Shown here: piece after piece, positions 15,075-22,093 of the stretch
Layout: every line of letters starts with the position of its first letter
How positions within the stretch are numbered: the stretch's first letter is position 1
NCBI GenBank assembly: GCA_022824565.1
Contig: JAJDZQ010000012.1
Location: 1-33,832 of the forward strand
DNA from: Anaerolineae bacterium
Lineage (GTDB): Bacteria; Chloroflexota; Anaerolineae; Aggregatilineales; Phototrophicaceae
Length of the DNA: 33,832 nucleotides
Reading direction: 5' to 3'
Program-made: the position numbers and the translations under genes
Notes under the pieces: model-generated
Database searches by the model: none
The model's input: the letters and a program-made list of their open reading frames with translations, nothing else
Told to the model about the DNA's origin: nothing

Positions 15075-17618
15075 ATGAGACCCATCCTGCGCTTGTCCCT
15101 GCGCACGATTAGCCGGAGTCTTTTTCAGAGCGCCATGTGTGTGCTGGGCGTGGCGCTGGGCGTGGGTGTGGTCGTCGCCATCGATATCGCCAATGCATCG
15201 GCCAGCCGCGCCTTTACTTTGAGCAGCGAAAGCCTGGTCGGACGGGCTACGCATCAAATCATTGGCGGTCCCAACGGCTTCGATTCGGTCCTGTATACCC
15301 GTCTGCGCCGAGAGCTGGGCATCCAGCAAAGCGCGCCAGTCGTCAGTGAATACGCGCGCGTGCCCAGCAGCGACCGACCGCTGCGTTTGCTGGGCATCGA
15401 CCCGCTGGCAGAACAGCCATTTCGCAGTTATCTGGCGGGCGCAGACGCGGCGCTGGATACCTTTGCGCTGACCAGCCTGATGACAGAGCCGGGCGCAGTC
15501 ATTCTCAGCGAGTCGCTGGCCGCCGAGCTGGGTCTGGCACGCGGCGATTCCCTGCAGATTAGCGCCGGTGGCCGTTTCAACGAGGCGCGGCTGGTGGGCA
15601 TCCTGCTGCCCGACGACAGAGCCAGCCGTCAGGGACTGGACGACCTCATCATCAGCGATATCTCCACAGCGCAAGAGATGGTTGGCTTGCCTGGGCGCTT
15701 GAGCCGCATTGATTTGATCTTGGAAAGCGATGAGATTGATGCACTGGCTGGCACCCTGCCGATCGGCTTGCAGTTGGTCGATGTCAAGCAGGAAAACTCG
15801 CTCGACCAGATGATCGCCGCCTTTGAACTGAACCTGCAAGCGATGAGCTGGCTGGCCTTGGTGGTGGGCGTCTTTCTCATCTACAACACGATCAGCTTCA
15901 GCGTAGTGCAGCGGCGCGAGGTATTGGGCATCATGCGTGCGCTGGGCGCGACGCGCAACCAGATCTTCTGCTTGATCTTGCTGGAAGCGCTGATCTTGGG
16001 CGTGGTGGGCACGGCGCTGGGCTTGGCGCTGGGTATCATTTTCGGGCGGGGGGCGCTGGCGCTGGTCAGCCAGACCATCAGCGATTTGTACTTCAGCGTG
16101 ACTGTGCAGCGCATCAGCATCGCGCCGGCGACTCTGTTGAAAGGCGGGGCTATCGGCATGGCCGCGAGTTTGCTGGCGGCGGCCTTGCCCAGTTGGGATG
16201 CGACGCGCACGCCTCCGGCCGGCGTCATGAAGCGCTCTAGCCAAGAAGTCGGCGCTCGGCAACGGCTGCCCCTCATCACCCTGGTCGCGGCGCTCTTGAA
16301 TGGGCTGGGATTGCTGCTGCTGGCGGCGGGGCAAAGTCTGATATTGAGCTTCGGCGCTCTGATGTGCATCGTGGTGGGTGGCGCGCTCTTCACGCCGATT
16401 GGGCTGCTGGTCGCGTGCCGGCTGCTGGCTCCGTTCATGGGCAGCTTGTTTGGCGTGCTGGGCGGGCTGGCAGCGCGCGCTGTCATCCGCTCTTTGAGTC
16501 GTACGGCTGTGGCTGTGGCCGCGCTGACAATCGCCGTTAGCGTCATCGTGGGCATCAGCGCCATGATTGGCAGCTTTCGTCTGACTGTGGCCGACTGGCT
16601 GGCGACATCGCTGGGCGCGCAGGTGTATGTATCTCCGCCGCTTTTCGCATCCAACAATGCCAGCGTGGATGTGTCGCGGCAAATCAAGGCAATCGCAGAA
16701 GCCGTGCCCGGGGTGCGCGGGGTATCGTCGGCGCGCCATATCACCGTTCTCGCGCCCGATTATCCCGATCTGCCACCGGTGAACCTGCTGGCTAGCGACT
16801 TTGATATCGCGGGAACCGGGCGGCGCTTCAAATGGACGACTTCGCCAGCCGGCGAGCATCAGGCGACACTGGATGGCGGCGCAATCATGGTCAGCGAGCC
16901 TTTCGCGCATCGGCGTGGCATCGACCAAGCCAACAACCGCCTCACTTTGCAAACCGAGCGCGGCGCAGTCGGTTTTGATGTCTTTGCAGTCTATTACGAT
17001 TACAGCACCGACCAGGGCAGTGTCTACATGGCGCGGCCTGTTTACGACCGCTATTTCGACGACCCTTTCCTCAGCTCACTGGGGATCTTTACACAACCGA
17101 ATGCCGCTGTCGCCGAAGTCATTGACGACCTGCGCGCTCGCCTGGCAAATTACGACTTGCTGGTGCAAGACAATGCCAGCCTGCGCAGCGGCGCGTTGGA
17201 AGTTTTTGACCGCACCTTTTCTATCACGGTGGCATTGCGCATGCTGACGACGCTGGTGGCTTTCATCGGCATCTTGTCCGCGTTGATGTCGCTGCAGCTG
17301 GAGCAGGCGCGGGAATATGGGGTGATGCGGGCGACGGGCATGACAGCGCCCCAACTGACGCGCTTCGCCTTGCTGCAAACAGGGTTGATGGGCTTGGTGG
17401 CTGGCGTGTTGGCGCTGCCCATCGGCTTGGCGATGTCGCTGGTGTTGACCCATGTCATCAATCTGCGCAGTTTTGGCTGGACAATGCAATTTAGGCTCCA
17501 GCCCGAACATTTTGCCGAAGCCTTGGCTGTTGCGTTGATCGCCGCGCTGCTGGCCGGTGCCTATCCAGCCTGGCTGCTGGGCAGGCTGCAACCGGCCGAG
17601 GCGCTGCGCCGGGAGTAG
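15075..17618 (+). CDS. FtsX/MacB-type ABC transporter permease, duplicated form
   Basis: An 847-residue membrane protein with two FtsX-like permease units. TM1 (SAMCVLGVALGVGVVVAIDIA) near 18-40 is followed by a large outside domain (about 45-250). The first FtsX block then runs about 257-380, with QRREVLGIMRALGATRNQIF as the signature loop. A central hydrophobic pair lies near 400-460, then another TM near 475-500 and a second outside domain (about 505-710). The second FtsX block (about 722-840) has the loop EQAREYGVMRATGMTAPQL. This layout is that of permeases that export or handle lipids, lipoproteins or peptides with a LolD/MacB-type ATPase. No ATPase gene adjoins it. The strand opposite carries a long open frame with no coding features. 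Confidence 0.85.
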   Translation: MRPILRLSLRTISRSLFQSAMCVLGVALGVGVVVAIDIANASASRAFTLSSESLVGRATHQIIGGPNGFDSVLYTRLRRELGIQQSAPVVSEYARVPSSDRPLRLLGIDPLAEQPFRSYLAGADAALDTFALTSLMTEPGAVILSESLAAELGLARGDSLQISAGGRFNEARLVGILLPDDRASRQGLDDLIISDISTAQEMVGLPGRLSRIDLILESDEIDALAGTLPIGLQLVDVKQENSLDQMIAAFELNLQAMSWLALVVGVFLIYNTISFSVVQRREVLGIMRALGATRNQIFCLILLEALILGVVGTALGLALGIIFGRGALALVSQTISDLYFSVTVQRISIAPATLLKGGAIGMAASLLAAALPSWDATRTPPAGVMKRSSQEVGARQRLPLITLVAALLNGLGLLLLAAGQSLILSFGALMCIVVGGALFTPIGLLVACRLLAPFMGSLFGVLGGLAARAVIRSLSRTAVAVAALTIAVSVIVGISAMIGSFRLTVADWLATSLGAQVYVSPPLFASNNASVDVSRQIKAIAEAVPGVRGVSSARHITVLAPDYPDLPPVNLLASDFDIAGTGRRFKWTTSPAGEHQATLDGGAIMVSEPFAHRRGIDQANNRLTLQTERGAVGFDVFAVYYDYSTDQGSVYMARPVYDRYFDDPFLSSLGIFTQPNAAVAEVIDDLRARLANYDLLVQDNASLRSGALEVFDRTFSITVALRMLTTLVAFIGILSALMSLQLEQAREYGVMRATGMTAPQLTRFALLQTGLMGLVAGVLALPIGLAMSLVLTHVINLRSFGWTMQFRLQPEHFAEALAVALIAALLAGAYPAWLLGRLQPAEALRRE

Positions 17619-17736
17619 GCTGGGTGGCAGCCGAATTGCCGGGGGCAACATCACGCCGAGGAGACCGAAAATCGCGTTGCGCCTGGCACGCGTTGTGATA
17701 CTGTTAGAGCAGACAAGCTACAGGCGGAGGCAAGAC

Positions 17737-19110
17737 ATGGGCACACGCAAAATCTGTCTGACAATCGCGATCATCTTGCTCTTGGTTGCGCTGCCAAATG
17801 CGCTGGCCGCCGATATCCAGTTGGGGGCAGATTGCTCGTTGGCCGCTGCCATCGCTGCTGCCAACAAGGATGAAGCGGTTGCTGGCTGCGCGTCCGGCGC
17901 TGGCGGCGATACGATCTTGCTGAGCGGGAATGTATTGCTGGATCAAGAACTGCCGGTCGTCAAGTCGGAGCTGACCATCAATGGCCAAGGCCTATACTTT
18001 GTAAGTGGCGACAACCGCTTCCGCATCTTTCTGGTCGGTCCCGAAGGCAAGCTGACATTGAGCAATCTCACCTTGGCGCGTGGCCAGGCGCGGTCGGGCG
18101 GGGCGCTTTGTGGCGGGGCCGGTGGCGCAGACCGATTTGGTGGCGCAGTCTGCAACCTGGGCGAACTGGTGATTTTGGACAGTCAATTCACGCTCAACTC
18201 GGCTGCCGTGGGCGGCGCGATCTACAGCCAGGCGGGTGTAGTGCGCATCAACAGCAGCAGCTTCTCAGAAAATAGTGCAGCTGGCGATGGTGGCGCGCTG
18301 TATTTGCAAGAAGGCAGCCTGGGCATGCGCGCTGGCACATTCGAAGCCAATGTCGCAGAGTCCCATGGCGGCGCGATCTTCAGCCAAGATAGCCACATCG
18401 ACATCCGCGAAAGCAAGTTCCGCGACAACCAGGCGCATGATGATGGCGGCGCAATGCACCCGAACGGCGGAGAAGTCGACATCAGCAGCTCGGTCTTCGC
18501 AGGCAACCTGACTGGCGATGACGGTGGCGCATTGCGTGTAAAAAGCAGCATCTTGCACATCAGCGGGTCGACTTTCAGTGGCAACCAGGCGGAAGATAAT
18601 GGCGGCGCGCTGCACAGCAACGGTGGCAGTTCGCGCGTGAACAACAGCACGTTCTATGAAAACAGCGCGGCAAATGGCGGGGCGCTTTCCATTGCCGATG
18701 ACGATTCCTTGTTAAAGCATGTCACGATTGTCCACAACATCGCCAGTGCGCTCGGTGGCGGCATCATGGTCTGCTGCGAGACCGACGAAGACGCGGGCCG
18801 CCTCTTCTTGCGCCACAGCATCGTCGCGCACAATGCCGGTGGTGATTGCGCTGTGAATGTCAGTGGCACATTGGAAGATAGCAGTTACAACCTGATCGGC
18901 GATGGCTCCTGCGCTGGAGCGCCTGTCGACCCACTGTTGGGCGAGCTGTCAGAGCCTTTGCAGGGCAGCCCGGCCTATTTCCCGCTGCCACCCAACAGCC
19001 CGGCCATTGATGCCGGCGATATCTACTTGTGCAGCCAAACCGACCAGATCGGCACGGCCCGTCCGCAAGGCGCAAGCTGCGATATCGGCGCGATCGAGTA
19101 TGCGCAATAG
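17737..19110 (+). CDS. Secreted right-handed beta-helix protein with choice-of-anchor Q-like C-terminus
   Basis: A 457-residue exported protein. MGTRKICLTIAIILLLVALPNALA is a signal peptide. From residue 159 a repeat beginning GGA[ILM] recurs at 185, 211, 237, 263 and 289, exactly 26 residues apart, with one more at 314. Each unit has the pattern GGAxxxQxxxxxIxxSxFxxN, one turn of a parallel beta-helix. The C-terminus (NSPAIDAGD, then DQIGTARPQG and CDIGAIEYAQ) matches the conserved tail of choice-of-anchor Q/polymorphic-outer-membrane-like proteins. A cell-surface adhesin or polysaccharide-binding role is possible but no catalytic residues are evident. GGAGG at 17726-17730 fixes the ATG at 17737. 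A TGTGATACT extended -10 at about 17694-17702 could drive it. Confidence 0.85.
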   Translation: MGTRKICLTIAIILLLVALPNALAADIQLGADCSLAAAIAAANKDEAVAGCASGAGGDTILLSGNVLLDQELPVVKSELTINGQGLYFVSGDNRFRIFLVGPEGKLTLSNLTLARGQARSGGALCGGAGGADRFGGAVCNLGELVILDSQFTLNSAAVGGAIYSQAGVVRINSSSFSENSAAGDGGALYLQEGSLGMRAGTFEANVAESHGGAIFSQDSHIDIRESKFRDNQAHDDGGAMHPNGGEVDISSSVFAGNLTGDDGGALRVKSSILHISGSTFSGNQAEDNGGALHSNGGSSRVNNSTFYENSAANGGALSIADDDSLLKHVTIVHNIASALGGGIMVCCETDEDAGRLFLRHSIVAHNAGGDCAVNVSGTLEDSSYNLIGDGSCAGAPVDPLLGELSEPLQGSPAYFPLPPNSPAIDAGDIYLCSQTDQIGTARPQGASCDIGAIEYAQ

Positions 19111-19157
19111 GCGCAAAGGCAAAACTTTGCACTAGCGCTGACTATCTGGGCGACCTA

Positions 19158-19184
19158 TTGCAGGGCGCGCCGCTCTGCTACAAT
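19158..19184 (+). promoter_or_regulatory. Promoter giving a likely leaderless transcript for the phospholipase C-like gene
   Basis: TACAAT at 19179-19184 is a strong -10 box, with TTGCAG at 19158-19163 (15-base spacer) as a possible -35. The ATG at 19193 begins only 8 bases after the -10, about where transcription should start, and no ribosome binding site is present. Confidence 0.5.
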
Positions 19185-19192
19185 GCAGCGCC

Positions 19193-19951
19193 ATGCCAAC
19201 GCCCTTCAGTCACCTCAAATACGCCCAATTCCTGCTCGCCGATGCACAGCTGCCAGCCAACATGCGCAGCCTCGTACAGCAGCAGCGACCGTCCTTCCAG
19301 CTGGGCTGCATCATCGCCGATGCGCGTGTTACAGGTGGCATCGGGCGCGAGCTAACGCATTTCTATCAACTCGGCGAGCCCATCACCGAACGTCCCTGGC
19401 GCGCGATGTTTTTGCATCATCCACGCCTCGTCCAGGCAAGAGACGACGCGCATCTGGCATTCCTGGCTGGCTATGTCGCTCACCTGGCGCTGGACGAATT
19501 CTGGGCGGAAAATATGGTGCGCCCGCACTTTTGGGGGCGCGAATGGCCGGTCAGCCACAAGCGCGACAAGCTATTCGCCTTGCATCTCATCCTCACAGTC
19601 ATGGACGAGCGCGACCAGGCCGAGCTGCATGCCTGGCAAGCCGACAGCCTGGCACAGTGCCAGCCGCAGGCTTGGCTGCCTTTTTTGAGCGACGACATCC
19701 TGCGCGACTGGCGCGACTTTGTCTCCCGACAGCTCGCCCCCGGTGGCCAGAGCCAGACCCTGCGCATTTTCAGTCGGCGGCTGGGCTGCGCTGAGGCGAC
19801 TTTGCGCGACGTGCTGGATGATCCTGCGCAGTTGCACGAGCGTCTGTGGCGGCATATTGCCCCGAGCCTGCTGGCAGATGTAGAAGTGCGTGCCTATATC
19901 TATACCCGCCAGCAGCTCGTCTTGTACCTGCGCGAATTCGCTGGTTTTTGA
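19193..19951 (+). CDS. Zinc-dependent phospholipase C-like protein
   Basis: A 252-residue, largely helical soluble protein. The N-terminus MPTPFSHLKYAQFLL, then QLGCIIADARVTGGIGRELTHFYQ (about 43-66) and AFLAGYVAHLALDEFWAEN (about 92-110), resemble the histidine- and aspartate-rich helices of the zinc-dependent phospholipase C/S1-P1 nuclease fold. In that fold, H residues in HxxH-like and HLxxD contexts bind zinc. There is no signal peptide, unlike secreted phospholipases, and the assignment rests on pattern rather than a full motif. Related uncharacterised proteins are common in soil and sediment Chloroflexota. It appears to be transcribed from a promoter directly at its ATG. The small membrane protein follows 38 bases later with its own promoter. 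Confidence 0.5.
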   Translation: MPTPFSHLKYAQFLLADAQLPANMRSLVQQQRPSFQLGCIIADARVTGGIGRELTHFYQLGEPITERPWRAMFLHHPRLVQARDDAHLAFLAGYVAHLALDEFWAENMVRPHFWGREWPVSHKRDKLFALHLILTVMDERDQAELHAWQADSLAQCQPQAWLPFLSDDILRDWRDFVSRQLAPGGQSQTLRIFSRRLGCAEATLRDVLDDPAQLHERLWRHIAPSLLADVEVRAYIYTRQQLVLYLREFAGF

Positions 19952-19976
19952 GCGCCGCACCCATTTCTGCTACAGT
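19948..19976 (+). promoter_or_regulatory. Promoter of the small membrane protein gene
   Basis: TTGAGC (19948-19953) and TACAGT (19971-19976) have a 17-base spacer. The TTGAGC overlaps the stop codon of the upstream gene. The ATG at 19990 lies 13 bases after the -10, so the leader would be only about 6-7 bases. Confidence 0.5.
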
Positions 19977-19989
19977 TAGACTGCACAGC

Positions 19990-20592
19990 ATGAGTCGACT
20001 CGGCCTGTCTTTGTGTATGTGGTCGAAGCCGAAAAGGAAGGGTGTCTTTTTGCGCCGCGCCAGCCAACAAGTCATCGCCGCCTCGCCCGCGGATCTCAAC
20101 AGCAACCGGCTGGGTTTGCTCAGCCAGGCACAGTTGGGCTCGCTGCACGAGCAGCTGGCGGAATTCCAGGCGCGCACCGCTCAATTTGTCCGTCGCTCGC
20201 TGGCGATTTCGCTGGGGCTGACCATTGGCGTGGTGGCGCTGAGTTTCGTGCGCGTGCTGGCGCTGCCCATCGCGCTGGGCATTGAGGCTGTGGTGGTTGG
20301 CGTCATGCTTTTTTTCGCCGCCGACTGCAACCGCTTCGTGCAAGCCCTAGAGCTGGATCGCGAGGCGGAGACCGTGCGCATCGTCAAAGGGCGCACCAGC
20401 CGCCACACCTTGCGCGTGCACCCTTTCTATTGCACATTGCGCATTGAATTGCAGACTTACAAGCTGCTGGATGCCAGGCTGGCGCGACAATTCACGACTG
20501 GCGCACTCTATCAATTCTATGTGCTGCCGCATACCCACCTCATCGTCGCGGCCGAAAGTATTGATGAGCCGGTCGGCGCGCTCTTTCGTTAG
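19990..20592 (+). CDS. Uncharacterised two-helix membrane protein
   Basis: A 200-residue protein not matched to a named family. The N-terminal ~68 residues are polar and basic (WSKPKRKGVFLRR), with an amphipathic stretch LSQAQLGSLHEQLAEFQ near 44-60. Two hydrophobic helices follow near 70-87 and 89-111, separated by a single arginine. The C-terminal ~90 residues form a soluble, probably beta-rich domain (ETVRIVKGRTSRHTLRVHPF, then LYQFYVLPHTHLIVAAES). Both ends would lie in the cytoplasm if the two helices form a hairpin. The upstream in-frame start at 19846 lies inside the preceding gene and is not supported. Its last 53 bases overlap, on the opposite strand, the end of the LexA-like gene. 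Confidence 0.65.
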   Translation: MSRLGLSLCMWSKPKRKGVFLRRASQQVIAASPADLNSNRLGLLSQAQLGSLHEQLAEFQARTAQFVRRSLAISLGLTIGVVALSFVRVLALPIALGIEAVVVGVMLFFAADCNRFVQALELDREAETVRIVKGRTSRHTLRVHPFYCTLRIELQTYKLLDARLARQFTTGALYQFYVLPHTHLIVAAESIDEPVGALFR

Positions 20593-20821
20593 CGACGACT
20601 TGGTCACAATTGCGCAGCAGGCGGATGCTGCGGGCATTGCCATGATACCTTTCGATCCAGCCCCACTTTTCCAGTTTGTCCAGGTGGCGGATGACGCCGG
20701 AGTTGGATTTGAAACCGGTGGCGGCGGCGATCTCGTGCAGCGCGGGCGGAAAACCATATTCGCGAATGTAGCGACAGATGAAGTTGAAGATGCTGCGGCT
20801 GCGGTTGTCGCGGTATTTCAT
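20540..20821 (-). CDS. Stand-alone LexA-type DNA-binding domain protein
   Basis: A 93-residue protein that is essentially only the LexA N-terminal winged helix-turn-helix. SIFNFICRYIREYGFPPALHE (10-30 in part), IAAATGFKSNSGVIRHLDKLE (31-51 in part) and GWIERYHGNARSIRLL (54-69) match the LexA domain helix by helix, including the G-x-PP turn. The autoproteolytic S24 domain that normally follows is absent; a ~24-residue basic tail (ending RRPAHQYFRPRR) replaces it. It can therefore bind DNA but not be cleaved by the RecA route. The ATG at 20821 has GGAAAGG 10 bases upstream; a longer in-frame start would lie within the promoter. An SOS-type box overlaps its promoter, suggesting autoregulation or control by the cell's full LexA. 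Its end overlaps the gene on the other strand by 53 bases. Confidence 0.8.
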   Translation of the reverse strand: MKYRDNRSRSIFNFICRYIREYGFPPALHEIAAATGFKSNSGVIRHLDKLEKWGWIERYHGNARSIRLLRNCDQVVANERARRPAHQYFRPRR

Positions 20822-20879
20822 GTTGAAAGAGCCTTTCCTTTGTTCAGTCGGATGGGGTGGCGGTTGCCACGCCAAAGGC

Positions 20880-20909
20880 AGTATAGCACAAAATAGAACA
20901 GATGTTCTA
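20880..20909 (-). promoter_or_regulatory. SOS-like box and -10 of the LexA-domain gene
   Basis: TAGAACATCTGTTCTA (minus strand, 20909-20894) is a near-perfect palindrome with the core GAAC-N4-GTTC, the SOS-box type used by LexA in Bacillus and reported for several other phyla. A TATACT -10 lies at 20885-20880, eight bases downstream, so the box covers the -35/spacer region, where a bound repressor would block RNA polymerase. No normal -35 hexamer is seen at 17-18 bases. Confidence 0.7.
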
Positions 20910-20921
20910 GTCAATCCTGAT

Positions 20922-21255
20922 GAAATGCGCAGATCTTGCGATTTTCGGGGGAATTTAGACAGGACCGCGCTTTATGTCAGTCCGCCGCTACCAGCCACCA
21001 CAGCCGGCCATCAGTCGCCATGACAGCCAGCAGCGCTGTCGCCATGACGCGGGCGCGGATGTCTATGCCAGCGAGCCAGTGTCTTGCTTCTTACGGTCGC
21101 ACTTCTGTTGCGGGTGTGGTTGTGGGCGAATTCATGGCGCCGTCGTTTGCGAGGGATTCCAGCGCATCGCGGATTTTGTCTGTGCCGAACTCGTCAAGCG
21201 CCGCGCGCAACCCGCCCGCCTGGTTTGAAGAGCGCGTATTGCTTTGGTCTGATGG
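20922..21255. other. Gap with no firm gene; weak short frame at 21091-21210
   Basis: No recognisable gene fills this ~330-base stretch. On the minus strand, in the same frame and just after the stop of the 104-residue gene, an open stretch reads RAALDEFGTDKIRDALESLA before stopping at 21091. A TTG at 21210 could start a 39-residue peptide, with G-rich sequence upstream. It may be a tiny third gene, or the decayed end of the preceding one. Overlapping frames on the plus strand lack support. Confidence 0.2.
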
Positions 21256-21570
21256 TCAATGCATGTTGATGCTTGAGGCTACCGGCGAAGCGACTTTCTC
21301 CATCTCACCGTTGTTCTCCAGAAATTCGACTGGATCGTAGTAGTTACCGACTCCGTTGTCGTCGACGTATCCGACGCGGCAGTCGTTCAGCTTCTCGACG
21401 CCATATCGGTCTAATACCGCGCGCAGCAGGTTCAAGAACTCTTCTAGGTTTGCCGACTGGATTTGGGTTGGTTCGAGTTCAATGTAGCGGCGTTCCACCA
21501 GCTTGCCGTATTCGTATCCGCTGAAGGTGAGACCACCCGGTTCAAAGAGTACATATCTTGATTCCTTCAT
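21256..21570 (-). CDS. Uncharacterised 104-residue protein, partner of the R-x4-H protein
   Basis: A small acidic protein not recognised. It begins MKESRYVLFEPGGLTFSGYE, continues with a helix SANLEEFLNLLRAVLDRYGV (about 47-66) and a beta-like segment DCRVGYVDDNGVGNYYDPVEF (about 70-90), and has no membrane segment or metal motif. GGAGGCGATCA directly before the ATG at 21570 is a strong ribosome binding site. The start overlaps the stop of the preceding gene by four bases (21567-21570), so the two are translationally coupled and probably act together. The surrounding DNA looks less GC-rich than the neighbouring housekeeping-type genes. An antitoxin or immunity role is only speculation from the pairing. 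Confidence 0.6.
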   Translation of the reverse strand: MKESRYVLFEPGGLTFSGYEYGKLVERRYIELEPTQIQSANLEEFLNLLRAVLDRYGVEKLNDCRVGYVDDNGVGNYYDPVEFLENNGEMEKVASPVASSINMH

Positions 21571-22091
21571 TGATCGCCTCCTGCCGCATACCACTTTTGC
21601 ACAATCTCCCAGAACCTGGACGGCGAAAATGCCAACTCATACACCCCGCTGCCTACCAAGTATACACGATAGATGTCGAGATTGTCGTGGTTACGAGAAT
21701 CGGAGATTAGTCCGATTCTCTCCACTCTGGCTCTCTTTCCTGTTGCGACGCTCATTTCCTGCGTCCTGTCGAGTTGCATCCCGTGCGCAATCCAGTTGCG
21801 GACAGCTTTGGCCATGCAGACCGGCTCCCAGCCCAATACCGGCGTCTGCACTATGCCGTATCGGGCAATTCTAGCGAAACCGTCTGCAAACCGATCTGCG
21901 CCTGTTTCGCCTTCACCTATCACTTCAAACAGACCTGACACAATCAACGCTAGCGCCCACGCATGTGCATCATCCGACTCGCCGTGCAAGAGCTCGCCAG
22001 AACGAATTGCCATAGTGATGGCTTCTGTGTAACCGATGTATTGGACTCTGCCAGCAGTCGACTGCATGCTTTTGTCCAAGCCTTGAATCAC
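21567..22091 (-). CDS. Uncharacterised protein with HEPN-like R-x4-H motif
   Basis: A 174-residue protein of unknown function. The helix AKAVRNWIAHGMQL has R98-N99-W100-I101-A102-H103, the R-x4-H pattern (RN...H) that marks HEPN RNases and many Abi/toxin proteins. An upstream helical segment (DDAHAWALALIVSGLFEVIGEG, about 40-61) could be the other half of the HEPN bundle. The C-terminal part is beta-rich (DIYRVYLVGSGVYELAF, about 139-155). The match is one motif only, so HEPN membership is tentative. A GTG start lies 2 bases after the pepF stop; ATG at 22067 is an alternative. It overlaps the following 104-residue gene by four bases. Confidence 0.6.
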   Translation of the reverse strand: MIQGLDKSMQSTAGRVQYIGYTEAITMAIRSGELLHGESDDAHAWALALIVSGLFEVIGEGETGADRFADGFARIARYGIVQTPVLGWEPVCMAKAVRNWIAHGMQLDRTQEMSVATGKRARVERIGLISDSRNHDNLDIYRVYLVGSGVYELAFSPSRFWEIVQKWYAAGGDQ

Positions 22092-22093
22092 CG

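Noticed and set aside
14784-16952. Long open frame (722 residues) on the minus strand opposite the FtsX-type permease
   Set aside because: Its translation is Arg/Gln/His/Ala-rich low-complexity with no recognisable domain. The plus strand encodes clear FtsX motifs. It is a product of high GC codon bias.
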